Below are positions 38,454-45,973 of a DNA stretch of 46,318 nucleotides, piece by piece. The notes beneath the pieces are model-generated. The model was given only the letters and a program-made list of their open reading frames with translations. It was not told where the DNA came from and did not search any database. This stretch comes from a virus. Both the position numbers and the translations under genes were made by a program. The stretch is from the IMG/VR virus record IMGVR_UViG_3300011115_000503, positions 1 through 46,318 of that record. The stretch is one strand, 5' to 3'. Numbering within the stretch: position 1 is the stretch's first letter; every line of letters starts with the position of its first letter.

Positions 38454-41400
38454 TTGGCTTTCTTATTGCGTGTCAGTTCTAACAACATCGTGTCCATGTC
38501 TTTGTTTATTGTAACTTTGTGTTTGTGATTCGACAAACCATGTTTTGCAATTGGATCTTTGTCATGACCACGCATAGCCATGTGGCGTTGTGCCGCATAG
38601 TTCTGCTCAGGGAATGCATGGAAGTCATCATCGCTCAATCCAGCGTGGCGTCCGTTAACCTCACCACCGTCAGCGTAAAACTTAACTGCTTGAGGAGCAA
38701 CGTATTCTTTGCCAGACGCCTTCAATTGATCTTCTGGTTTGTCAATCTCGTACTCGCCTTTGTTCTTTTTAGCGTGTTCAATATGATTTTCGTTCACATG
38801 GTGTGTGAATGATGTCTGGTGACCAATGTGGCTTGTTGACTCTGTAGGTGTCGTCATCAAAATGTGACCAGCGTCTTTGCCGTTCTTACTCTTAAAACGA
38901 TCTTTTGGCAAAAACTCAGTGTCTTTAAAACGAGAATCCGTAGGGATCATGTGCTTCGATCCGTCTTCATTGAAGCCAACCTGCACTAAACGTGGGTGCA
39001 ATACGTGTTGCTTCTGGTAATCAAAACGCAAACCCTTCACAGTCTTGTGACCGTAATGGGCTTCGTCCTCAGTCGTAGGCTTGTGGTTGCCACCGTAGTG
39101 ACCTTCCTCACCTTGAGAGATCTCTTCTGGAGTTAACTCGCTCTTTGGACGTCCTGTTGTCCAGTATTTTGCATGGGTGATGTGCTTTTCCATGTTCTTG
39201 GACATCTCAGAACCACGCTTGACGTCGGTAACCATGTACGAACCCTTAGGGGGCGTCTTGTTGCCCTGTTCGTTCTTGAAGTCACCCTTGTTATCAGCCG
39301 CCATCACCGTGTTGCGTACACGAGCTTTATCACGAGCAATGTTCTCGCTGATCTCTTGACCCTTCTTCACCTTTGGGCCTACGTTCGAATGCGTCACATG
39401 GTAACCATTCTCAGGGTCATGCAACTCATTGGTCTTACCGTATGAGTTCGCCTCGATGCTAGGCTTGCCTGTTGCCTTGCGCTGATCGTTCAGGTGACGG
39501 ATAGCATGGCGTGAAGTCACGTCAGTCTCGTCCACAACGTTAGGACGGAACAGCAAAACCTTGTTCTTTTTGTCTGCGTTCTCAGCGGCGTTACGTAATG
39601 AACCCGTATGCGCCAAGATCCAGTCTTTGGACATTGCAGGGTCGTGCTTGGCTTGCTCGTGGCTGGCGCGTCGGACAGCGGCGTTCACGTACTGCGACTC
39701 AGCATTAGGGGCGAAGCACGTACCACGGCTCGTATCCACGATACCGTTCTTGTCTGTACCACCACCGCAACCCACAGTCTGCCCAGCGCACGTATTGATC
39801 ACATGGTGCTTCTGGTTCTCACCATGACCAGACGTGTACAGGGAATGACCTGCTACACCCTTAGACGCAAAGCCAACGTAGTTACGTCCTGCGGAATCTT
39901 CCTCGTGGTTGACTGTGTCTAGCTTTTCGCTCTTGTCCAGAGTGTTGGCTGTCTTACCAATGTGCTTTGCTTCACGCAGTTTTTCTAGCGCCGCTTCTTC
40001 AGCCGCCGTCTGCTCATGCAACGGTTTTTGGAAGTGCTCCGCTAAGATTTTCTTGTGCAGGCTATTCATCTGACCACTGCTCAGTGGATCGCGTCTTTCA
40101 GATCCGTACACCCTAGCGCGAGCTTCGTTGACATCGCGCATGCCTTCAACCTTCTTACCGCCCTCACCCTTGTAGGTCTTGCCTTCCCACATGTGGCGTG
40201 GGACGACGATGCCTTTCACGCCACCCGGCCCCTCAGCATCTATCTTGACTCTGGTAGACGTACCATCTTTGATACTCTTCTTGGCGGCTAACTCAGCCTT
40301 CATGTCGGCTGTTGACTTAGCGCTACCACCGTCCTTCAACCCCTGAGGCTTCATAGCCGCAATCGCTTGACCTTGTGGCGTCATCTGTAGGATGTTGCTT
40401 CCCATCTGATTGGGGTTAGCGTTGGGGTTGGGTGGCATACCAGTCCCATCCATCGTGGGTATCTTGTCGCCTTGGGGAACTTGATTCATACCCTGTTGTT
40501 GACCAGCAGGCATCAGTTGCTGACCCGGCTGACCCTTGCTCATGTCCACTCCACCCACTGGCAAACTGCCCATAGCCGTGTCTATACCGCCCACAGGCAT
40601 GCGTCCAGCATCAGGGCTACCAGCGGTAGGTACATACGCTTTAATCCCCATGCTGGGGGCTTCATTAGCTCCAATGGACTGAAGAGTGTTCAACCCTTTA
40701 AATTTGTCCATCATCTCGGCTTTAATTCGTTCGATAGGTAACACAGCGCCTCCTTCGGCTTTGCGAATAATCTGTTGCTTGCCGTCTTTGCCGCTGATGT
40801 AGTAGCCACTGTGACCAGCTTGCTTGATAGCACTCTGAATGCGCGGATCTTCAATGAACTTGTAGCTACCCTGCGACAGAGAGCTTGCCAAATGCTTTGC
40901 GGCATCAGGGATCTGGCTGAAGTCCCTGTGTCTGGCAACAATGTTTGCAACGTTCTGTACGTGCTTGGGGTTCTCGTAATCGAATGCACTCACAGTGCCT
41001 CCTTGGGCTTTATAGTTCACATGCTCTTCAGCTTTCCACTCGTCAGGTGCGAGCGTTTCGTCACCACCAACACTACCACCATGAGCAAAGCCAAACATCT
41101 CTTGCTTCATCGGCTTGATACGTGGCAAATCAGAAGCACCAGCGGCTTCGTTAATACGTTGTACCTCTTCGTCTTTTAGTATGCGGTTGACTTTCATGCT
41201 CCCACCAATTAACCAATTGCCCGTCATGTTGGAGTTGGTCTTATAACGGTAGTGACCGTTCTTAGGCATTTGGTCTGTGATGTGGGCTTGGTTAGCAACA
41301 AAGTTACCTTCGTCGTTGTATCCGCGCCGTGTGGCTTCTGACTGCCAATCAACGTCGTTTGGCATATCCACCTCAGCCCAAATGTGTCGTGGGTTACGCA

Positions 41401-41839
41401 AACGTGGCGCGTTCACCCAACTTGGGAATGGATACATCTTGTTGACAATCTTCTTGCCTTCTTTGTCGTTGCCAATGTCATTCAACATGGCATCACGCAA
41501 TACCTTGATGCGAGCGATCTCAGCCTTCTGTTCGTCGTCCTTGTCACCAATGTGTGTGGCAATGGGTAGATCACCAGCATGCCAACCGGGTCTGTACGCC
41601 AGAGGGCCAATCTTTGATTTGACCTTGCCGTCCTTCATCTCGCCCTCTTTGGCGTCCACCCACTTGTTCATGGGGACTGGCGTCTTTGCGTCTACAAACA
41701 ATGGGAACAGCTTGCCCGGTTGCTTCGGGTCAGCGCGGAACATCTTGTACGCCTTGACGGTGCTCTTAGGCTCTTTGGCTGATCCACCCTTTGCCAGTGC
41801 TTGGCGCATTTGTTCTATCGTAGGTTTCACTGATCCCAC
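38450..41839 (-). CDS. Large multidomain protein between terminase and portal (1129 aa)
   Basis: I recognise a conserved block at residues 30-235: AYKMFRADPKQPGKLFPLFV, LAYRPGWHAGDLPIATHIGD, RHIWAEVDM and TGNWLIGGSMKVNRIL. From memory it resembles domains in phage polyvalent proteins. A Pro/Gln/Gly linker lies at 400-500. A second region (650-1000) has three cysteines (C684, C691, C708) in TCAGQTVGCGGG and GTCFAP, then AVRRASHEQAKHDPAMSKDW, ANSYGKTNELHDPENGYHVT and HYGHKT. It looks like a metal-binding or enzymatic domain, not assigned. Six GG motifs are scattered through it. Its place in the head block suggests an injected or packaged protein. Confidence 0.6.
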   Translation of the reverse strand: MGSVKPTIEQMRQALAKGGSAKEPKSTVKAYKMFRADPKQPGKLFPLFVDAKTPVPMNKWVDAKEGEMKDGKVKSKIGPLAYRPGWHAGDLPIATHIGDKDDEQKAEIARIKVLRDAMLNDIGNDKEGKKIVNKMYPFPSWVNAPRLRNPRHIWAEVDMPNDVDWQSEATRRGYNDEGNFVANQAHITDQMPKNGHYRYKTNSNMTGNWLIGGSMKVNRILKDEEVQRINEAAGASDLPRIKPMKQEMFGFAHGGSVGGDETLAPDEWKAEEHVNYKAQGGTVSAFDYENPKHVQNVANIVARHRDFSQIPDAAKHLASSLSQGSYKFIEDPRIQSAIKQAGHSGYYISGKDGKQQIIRKAEGGAVLPIERIKAEMMDKFKGLNTLQSIGANEAPSMGIKAYVPTAGSPDAGRMPVGGIDTAMGSLPVGGVDMSKGQPGQQLMPAGQQQGMNQVPQGDKIPTMDGTGMPPNPNANPNQMGSNILQMTPQGQAIAAMKPQGLKDGGSAKSTADMKAELAAKKSIKDGTSTRVKIDAEGPGGVKGIVVPRHMWEGKTYKGEGGKKVEGMRDVNEARARVYGSERRDPLSSGQMNSLHKKILAEHFQKPLHEQTAAEEAALEKLREAKHIGKTANTLDKSEKLDTVNHEEDSAGRNYVGFASKGVAGHSLYTSGHGENQKHHVINTCAGQTVGCGGGTDKNGIVDTSRGTCFAPNAESQYVNAAVRRASHEQAKHDPAMSKDWILAHTGSLRNAAENADKKNKVLLFRPNVVDETDVTSRHAIRHLNDQRKATGKPSIEANSYGKTNELHDPENGYHVTHSNVGPKVKKGQEISENIARDKARVRNTVMAADNKGDFKNEQGNKTPPKGSYMVTDVKRGSEMSKNMEKHITHAKYWTTGRPKSELTPEEISQGEEGHYGGNHKPTTEDEAHYGHKTVKGLRFDYQKQHVLHPRLVQVGFNEDGSKHMIPTDSRFKDTEFLPKDRFKSKNGKDAGHILMTTPTESTSHIGHQTSFTHHVNENHIEHAKKNKGEYEIDKPEDQLKASGKEYVAPQAVKFYADGGEVNGRHAGLSDDDFHAFPEQNYAAQRHMAMRGHDKDPIAKHGLSNHKHKVTINKDMDTMLLELTRNKKAK

Positions 41840-41846
41840 CTGTTAG

Positions 41847-42566
41847 TTAGCCTAAACGTCTGCCGATATCGTATTGAGGTACATCAAATGGTCTTGGCGG
41901 TTCAGGATTGATGCGGGGATCTTGCATTGGCGGCTCAGGATTGGTACGAGGATTTACTTGTGGCTCGTTGTAATTAACCTGTGGCGCATAGCCGATCTGC
42001 GGTTGAACATCTGGTTGCGCATATCCGATCTGAGGAGATTGAGTAGTCTGTCCTTGTGACACGTCATAACCATATGCGTCGCTTAATGCTCTCATCAGAT
42101 CAGGGTTACCTGCATACTGCTGGAAGAAGTCAGGCGTACCAATGTTCACACCACCTTGCTCATTAGGTACACCTGCAATGAACTGACCGTTGCTTAACGT
42201 CACACCACCAATCTGGGGAATTTGTGGGGCAATTGTGTCCAATGGATAAATAGCGGGAGGAGTAGTATCTTGCTCGTACCTTGGTTCAGGCATCGGCGCT
42301 GTGTCTTGACCCGGGAACGGCGTTGTTGTCGGGCTGTAATACTCTTCTAAACGGGGAGGAGGAGGAGGAGGAGGAGGCGGGACAGGCTCTTCATAACGCG
42401 GAGGAGTAGGAGTAGTCATCCCCTGTAGTAAACGCGGATCAATATTACCCTGCGCAAGCATCCTAGCTAATGCCTCCATAGGACTCGTCGTTTGCCCAGT
42501 TTCACGCGCTCTTGTTAGCAAATCAAGTTGTCTTAATTGCTGAATCCTTGGTTCCATTGGAGACAT
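41847..42566 (-). CDS. Proline-rich protein (239 aa)
   Basis: Residues 1-50 are helical (QQLRQLDLLTRARETGQTTS). Then come a Pro-rich region with nine consecutive prolines, PRYE and PEPRYEQD motifs, a small folded-looking part (GGVTLSNGQFIAGVPNEQGG, then ALSDAYGYDV), and a repeat QPQIGYA, NPRTNPEPP, DPRINPEPP tail. It is likely disordered over most of its length. It lies between terminase and the 1129-aa gene, with SD AAGGA. The function is unknown; it may be a minor virion or assembly protein. Confidence 0.6.
   Translation of the reverse strand: MSPMEPRIQQLRQLDLLTRARETGQTTSPMEALARMLAQGNIDPRLLQGMTTPTPPRYEEPVPPPPPPPPPRLEEYYSPTTTPFPGQDTAPMPEPRYEQDTTPPAIYPLDTIAPQIPQIGGVTLSNGQFIAGVPNEQGGVNIGTPDFFQQYAGNPDLMRALSDAYGYDVSQGQTTQSPQIGYAQPDVQPQIGYAPQVNYNEPQVNPRTNPEPPMQDPRINPEPPRPFDVPQYDIGRRLG
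42355..42375. repeat. GGA trinucleotide repeat (7 units)
   Basis: Seven perfect GGA units followed by GGC encode, on the minus strand, most of the nine-proline tract. It could change length by slippage in steps of one proline without a frameshift. Confidence 0.85.
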
Positions 42567-42671
42567 ATCAAGTCCTTTCGTAAATGTCCACAGATTATGC
42601 CTTCACTGGCGCATCGAGTCTACCAATTTAAATCTGCACTCAGTGCCGATTTGATTGTAAGTATCGTGTAA

Positions 42672-42690
42672 GGTGTAATCCGATTACACC
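42672..42690. repeat. 19-bp perfect palindrome, copy 2 (across the terminase stop codon)
   Basis: GGTGTAATC-C-GATTACACC has 9-bp arms. Its inner 17 bp equal the copy at 1396-1412. It covers the TAA stop of the large terminase gene (42684-42686) and borders a 117-nt gap that also holds an 11-bp palindrome GCACTCAGTGC (42636-42646) and a weak -10-like CATAAT. No other function is visible in that gap. Confidence 0.8.
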
Positions 42691-44120
42691 GCATACGGAT
42701 TCACTTTACCTTGCGCCTTCTTGTTGTACTCATCTGCATCATAAATATCGTCTTCATCTAACTCATCCCTTGGGGGTGCATCGATACTGATCCAGCCGCC
42801 ATCACGCATGTACCTCAGTCCCTGTGAGATGCAGTCAACGAATTCGTCATGAACCGTCTCAGGGAATGAGCAGATCTGGCTGACCATCCCTTCAGCCCAG
42901 TCCCTCACGTAGCCCTTCTTGACGGTGCTCTCAGGCACCCACACGCGCCCTGCCTTGATGATGTTTGCCACGATGCTTAGGCGCTGGATCTTGTCCGCAC
43001 GACCGGGGTTATAGGCATGCACGGGCAGGTGCGCTCGTTGCAAGTCTTGGATCAGGGATATGCCTGCTGACTTGTCTTCCACCAGAATCAGATCCACCAG
43101 CTTCTTCTCGCGTCCCTCACCGTAGACCGTCTCGTACTCGTCGATCACCTTAGGGCGCAGGTCAGGGTACTGTAGGTGCTCTTGCCAGCAGTCCAGCACC
43201 ATCACGCACATCCCACCGTCCATAGGCTTGAATGCACCCAGCGTAATGCACCCTGTAGGGTCGTTCTGCGTCTTGTCAGACGTCGCGCAGTCATAGGACT
43301 GAATGATGTACTCCAGCTTGGGAAACGGCTTGTTGGCAGGCCATAGCTTGAACCAGTCCCTCTTGACGATGCCGCCCTCCTCAGGGTCAATGATCTCAGC
43401 GTGGATCTCTTGCCTTCCTAAGTTCGTGCCTTCGTATTGCAGGATCTGCTTCTGGAACGATGGCGCAAGGTTCTTCATGTTGCTGTACGTGCTGGCGCGT
43501 GTGATCACCACGTCGTCACCCTCACGCTCGATCAACTCCATCACCACCTCTTTGGGCTTGGGTGTAGTCGAGCATATGAGCTTAGTCCGCTGTCCCAGTC
43601 GTATGCCGAACTGGATCATGTCCCATGACTCGCGCAGGTACTCCCATGCCGCTAGCTCGTCCAGCCAGCCACCGTGGAACTGTGGGCCGCGAAACCGCTC
43701 AGGCTCAGACGCTGGGATGCCCTTGATGAAGCTCCCATTGATCAGGTGGATCTCATGTAGGCTGGAGTTGTACTTCGCTACCAGCGATGGCGGTATCACG
43801 GAGATCAGACCTGAGTCACCCTCAAAGCACGTACCCTTCAAGTCGCCACTGGTAGGGGCTGAGACAAGCCATCGTGTGTTAGGTTGCTCCCATGCCCATG
43901 ATGCCAAAGTTTCGGCACTGGCGCGTGTTTTGCCTGCTCCACGGCCAGCTAACATCAGCCATACATTCCACCAATCACCAGTCGGCTCGATCTGGTGCTT
44001 GTGCGCTTGCTTACCCAGCCAGTTCAACTGCCAGTTGATCACCGCCTGCTCAGTGGGATGCAGGCTCTCGAATTCCTTCTGGATACTGGGATCAGCCAGT
44101 ACTGCATCCAATGCGCTCAT
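42684..44120 (-). CDS. terL: Terminase large subunit (478 aa)
   Basis: This is the ATP-driven DNA packaging motor and nuclease. Walker A GRGAGKT is at 59-65 and Walker B WLDELAAW has D154-E155. STTPKPKE (184-191) is a coupling motif. The RNase H-like nuclease has SYDCATSD (D277), LVEDKSAG (E348/D349) and HDEFVDC (D425, D429). Both domains are complete. The start overlaps the small-subunit stop by 4 nt (ATGA). The length and motif order are normal. The packaging type (cos, pac or direct repeats) cannot be read from this gene alone. Confidence 0.95.
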   Translation of the reverse strand: MSALDAVLADPSIQKEFESLHPTEQAVINWQLNWLGKQAHKHQIEPTGDWWNVWLMLAGRGAGKTRASAETLASWAWEQPNTRWLVSAPTSGDLKGTCFEGDSGLISVIPPSLVAKYNSSLHEIHLINGSFIKGIPASEPERFRGPQFHGGWLDELAAWEYLRESWDMIQFGIRLGQRTKLICSTTPKPKEVVMELIEREGDDVVITRASTYSNMKNLAPSFQKQILQYEGTNLGRQEIHAEIIDPEEGGIVKRDWFKLWPANKPFPKLEYIIQSYDCATSDKTQNDPTGCITLGAFKPMDGGMCVMVLDCWQEHLQYPDLRPKVIDEYETVYGEGREKKLVDLILVEDKSAGISLIQDLQRAHLPVHAYNPGRADKIQRLSIVANIIKAGRVWVPESTVKKGYVRDWAEGMVSQICSFPETVHDEFVDCISQGLRYMRDGGWISIDAPPRDELDEDDIYDADEYNKKAQGKVNPYAV

Positions 44121-44419
44121 TCGGCTTGGCGTTGCATCTTGATTGACTTGAGTAGCTCACCGAACACATTGATGTTGTGCTCCATCACCACTGGCTTGTC
44201 ATCATCCCCAGTCAACTGCATTGAGCTTAGGTCTGGGAGTGACTTATTCAGCAGTATTTGGATTGCTTTGATCTTACTTGCTGACAATTCCTTTTCATCA
44301 TCGCTAAGTGCATGATTTTCAAGAACTTTTATCAATTGACCAACTTGGATCTTCTTGCGCACGTCATCCTGATGAAGTTTACCCATTGGACGACCTACTG
44401 GTCTTTTCTCTGTTGCCAT
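44117..44419 (-). CDS. terS: Terminase small subunit candidate (100 aa)
   Basis: The N-terminus is basic (MATEKRPVGRPMGKLHQDDV), then comes a helical core (KIQVGQLIKVLENHALSDDE, then ASKIKAIQILLNKSLPDLSS) and MQLTGDDDKPVV. The small helical size, the position directly before and overlapping the large subunit, and the LLNKSLPDLS pattern common in phage small terminases support DNA recognition for packaging. It lacks a clear classic HTH, so the call is mainly by context. Confidence 0.7.
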   Translation of the reverse strand: MATEKRPVGRPMGKLHQDDVRKKIQVGQLIKVLENHALSDDEKELSASKIKAIQILLNKSLPDLSSMQLTGDDDKPVVMEHNINVFGELLKSIKMQRQAE

Positions 44420-44469
44420 ACATATGTCCTTTCACGCAATTGTTTCAGCGCATTCATATGTGCATTAGT

Positions 44470-44634
44470 TTAACCTGAAGTTTTGTTCTGTGTACAGTCT
44501 TTGGTTATTTCCTCATTGGCGCGTTTTATCCTGCGCATGGTGGCTAGGATCTCTTGAAGCTCTTCTATGTCGTACCAGCCCTTCACGTATGTTGTGTCGG
44601 GCGTGTAGATTTGGAACTTCTCGTCGTCGTTCAT
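44470..44634 (-). CDS. 54-aa protein, unknown
   Basis: The ATG at 44634 overlaps the previous stop by one base (TAATG), which supports it. The peptide starts MNDDEKFQIYTPDTTYVKGW, followed by an acidic helix (YDIEELQEILATMRRIKRAN), and ends in a polar TKDCTQNKTSG tail. No family was recognised. Only 50 nt separate its stop from the small-terminase start, without a clear promoter. Confidence 0.55.
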   Translation of the reverse strand: MNDDEKFQIYTPDTTYVKGWYDIEELQEILATMRRIKRANEEITKDCTQNKTSG

Positions 44635-44861
44635 TACCTGCGAGCTTTCATCATTGCGTCTGCCATATCGTATGCCTCTCCAGCAATTGCAAGAGCTACT
44701 TCTGGTAAATCAACTTTGCTTGGATCTGGGTGCATCCAATAATTGATAACGCTTGGCAATGCTTTAGCCGCGAAATAATCTCGCAGTGTCATGCCAAGAC
44801 TGATCTCGTCTTTGTCTGTTAACGGGTTGTGCCACACAAATGGAAATGCTTGATTGATCAT
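44634..44861 (-). CDS. Small conserved phage protein (75 aa)
   Basis: The core GMTLRDYFAAKALPSVINYW and a C-terminal helix AIAGEAYDMADAMMKARR form a pattern found in many short phage proteins of unknown function. There is no membrane segment or cysteine. The start overlaps the preceding stop (ATGA), so it belongs to the operon that runs into terminase. Confidence 0.66.
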   Translation of the reverse strand: MINQAFPFVWHNPLTDKDEISLGMTLRDYFAAKALPSVINYWMHPDPSKVDLPEVALAIAGEAYDMADAMMKARR

Positions 44862-45082
44862 TCTGGTGAACTCCCCAAGATCTTGTGCTCTGCCCAGCGC
44901 TTGTAGCTTTTGAGTTCTTTGTTCTCCAACTCCAAGCGATCTACTTTGCTCTGTAGGCTCTTGAGACGGCTTCCTGCTTGCTCTATCCAGTCTCTGACCT
45001 CTACAGGCATGTCGAACGTCTGCTCACGTTTTACGGGCTTCTTTGAAGCGGCTTTCGCCACGGGTTTTTTTAATGTCGCCAT
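44858..45082 (-). CDS. Coiled-coil protein (74 aa)
   Basis: The basic N-terminus (KKPVAKAASKKPVKREQT) is followed by a long helix with heptads (WIEQAGSRLKSLQSKVDRLE, then LENKELKSYKRWAEH). It looks like a small DNA-binding or dimerising factor. It overlaps the previous gene by 13 nt and the next by 4 nt. SD GAGGGAAAG precedes the start. Confidence 0.62.
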   Translation of the reverse strand: MATLKKPVAKAASKKPVKREQTFDMPVEVRDWIEQAGSRLKSLQSKVDRLELENKELKSYKRWAEHKILGSSPE

Positions 45083-45387
45083 GTAGTCTTTCCCTCTTCT
45101 TTCTTTCGTTTTACTGCCAGTTCAGATTCAAACAGAATAGACTGTCTTAATGCGTCAAAAACATGATTTGCATCAAAGTCTTTGTTTTGCATTGTTTTGG
45201 CACCAATCAAGTTGATCAACATTGCCATTGCAATTTCAACCAAAAACTTTTCGGCTTCTGGATCACCGTAGTATCTTGATACTGCAAAAATGTTTTTGTG
45301 CAACTCGACCAGTATCTTTTTCTTGAAGATCTCGCAGTTGGCTTCCTTAGGGGGAAGTTTCAACATCTCTTCTAAATTGTCATTCAT
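45070..45387 (-). CDS. Helical protein (105 aa), unknown
   Basis: The protein is mostly helical (LKLPPKEANCEIFKKKILVE, then EAEKFLVEIAMAMLINLIGA) with a partly hydrophobic mid-helix, and a basic end KRKKEEGKTTWRH. The hydrophobic helix is too short and interrupted for a clear membrane segment. No family was recognised. It overlaps the preceding stop by 4 nt. Confidence 0.58.
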   Translation of the reverse strand: MNDNLEEMLKLPPKEANCEIFKKKILVELHKNIFAVSRYYGDPEAEKFLVEIAMAMLINLIGAKTMQNKDFDANHVFDALRQSILFESELAVKRKKEEGKTTWRH

Positions 45388-45590
45388 ACTAACTCCTTTG
45401 AAAGTTTGAATTGGCGCTCACGGATAGCGTCGATCTCCGCCCACAACTTGATGTAGTAGGGATCGTCCGTGGGCAGGTGATTGTTCAACTGCAACGTTGT
45501 GTGGCAGTCACGTAATGCATGCAAACACATGTTGGTGTCATACTCCCTGAATTTGTTCACGCACACCTCGCGTAGTTGTCCGTAGTTCAT
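45384..45590 (-). CDS. Small helical protein (68 aa), unknown
   Basis: The ATG at 45590 has SD AAGGGAG and forms an ATGA overlap with the previous gene, so I prefer it to a start 60 nt upstream inside that gene. The protein has MNYGQLREVCVNKFREYDTN, then CLHALRDCHTTLQLNNHLPT, and a C-terminal helix AEIDAIRERQFKLSKE. It has three cysteines, with no CxxC pair. The function is unknown. Confidence 0.6.
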   Translation of the reverse strand: MNYGQLREVCVNKFREYDTNMCLHALRDCHTTLQLNNHLPTDDPYYIKLWAEIDAIRERQFKLSKELV

Positions 45591-45886
45591 GCTGTTGCTC
45601 CCTTCAAGAAACTGCGCACGATGTCCATGTGGCGCTCTGACACCGTCCATTGGTCGCGGTTGCCACCGTCCAAAATCAATCCGCCTTCACCACTGCCCCA
45701 CTTATCGGTGCCTAGGATTGTCTCCACGTAGTAGCGTGAGACGAACTGACCAAACTCCGTGTGTGGATAGCGAGAGTCATAGAACTCCACTAGAGGCTTG
45801 TCTTCCTCATGAGTGAGGACGAAGTCGCGACCATACTTGTCGCCCTTGTTAACTACGCGAACGTTGAATTTGTCTACTGTAATCAT
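45587..45886 (-). CDS. Small phage protein (99 aa), unknown
   Basis: The sequence is alpha/beta, with KFNVRVVNKGDKYGRDFVLT, then a conserved-looking centre FGQFVSRYYVETILGTDKWG and GGLILDGGNRDQWTVSERHM. Proteins with this YYVETIL and GLxLDGG pattern are common in phages and lack a known role. It is the first gene behind the promoter at 45929-45959 and has SD AAGGA. Confidence 0.64.
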   Translation of the reverse strand: MITVDKFNVRVVNKGDKYGRDFVLTHEEDKPLVEFYDSRYPHTEFGQFVSRYYVETILGTDKWGSGEGGLILDGGNRDQWTVSERHMDIVRSFLKGATA

Positions 45887-45928
45887 GGTAATTTCCTTTT
45901 ATAAACCTGCTAACTTTGCAGTGAAGTA

Positions 45929-45959
45929 ATTCTAACACGAAATTAGAGGAGGGCGTCAA
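45929..45959 (-). promoter_or_regulatory. Promoter candidate at the head of the terminase operon
   Basis: On the minus strand -35 TTGACG (45954-45959) and -10 TAGAAT (45929-45934) are each 5/6 matches, with a slightly long 19-nt spacer. A GC-rich inverted repeat (GAGGAGGG/CCCCCCTC, about 45947-45967) overlaps the -35 and could end the upstream gene's transcript. Confidence 0.5.
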
Positions 45960-45973
45960 CCCCCCTCATTTAT

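Noticed and set aside
43303-44142. 279-codon plus-strand open frame opposite the terminase gene
   Set aside because: It is antisense to a complete terminase with all motifs. It has no ribosome site and its amino-acid composition does not look like a protein.
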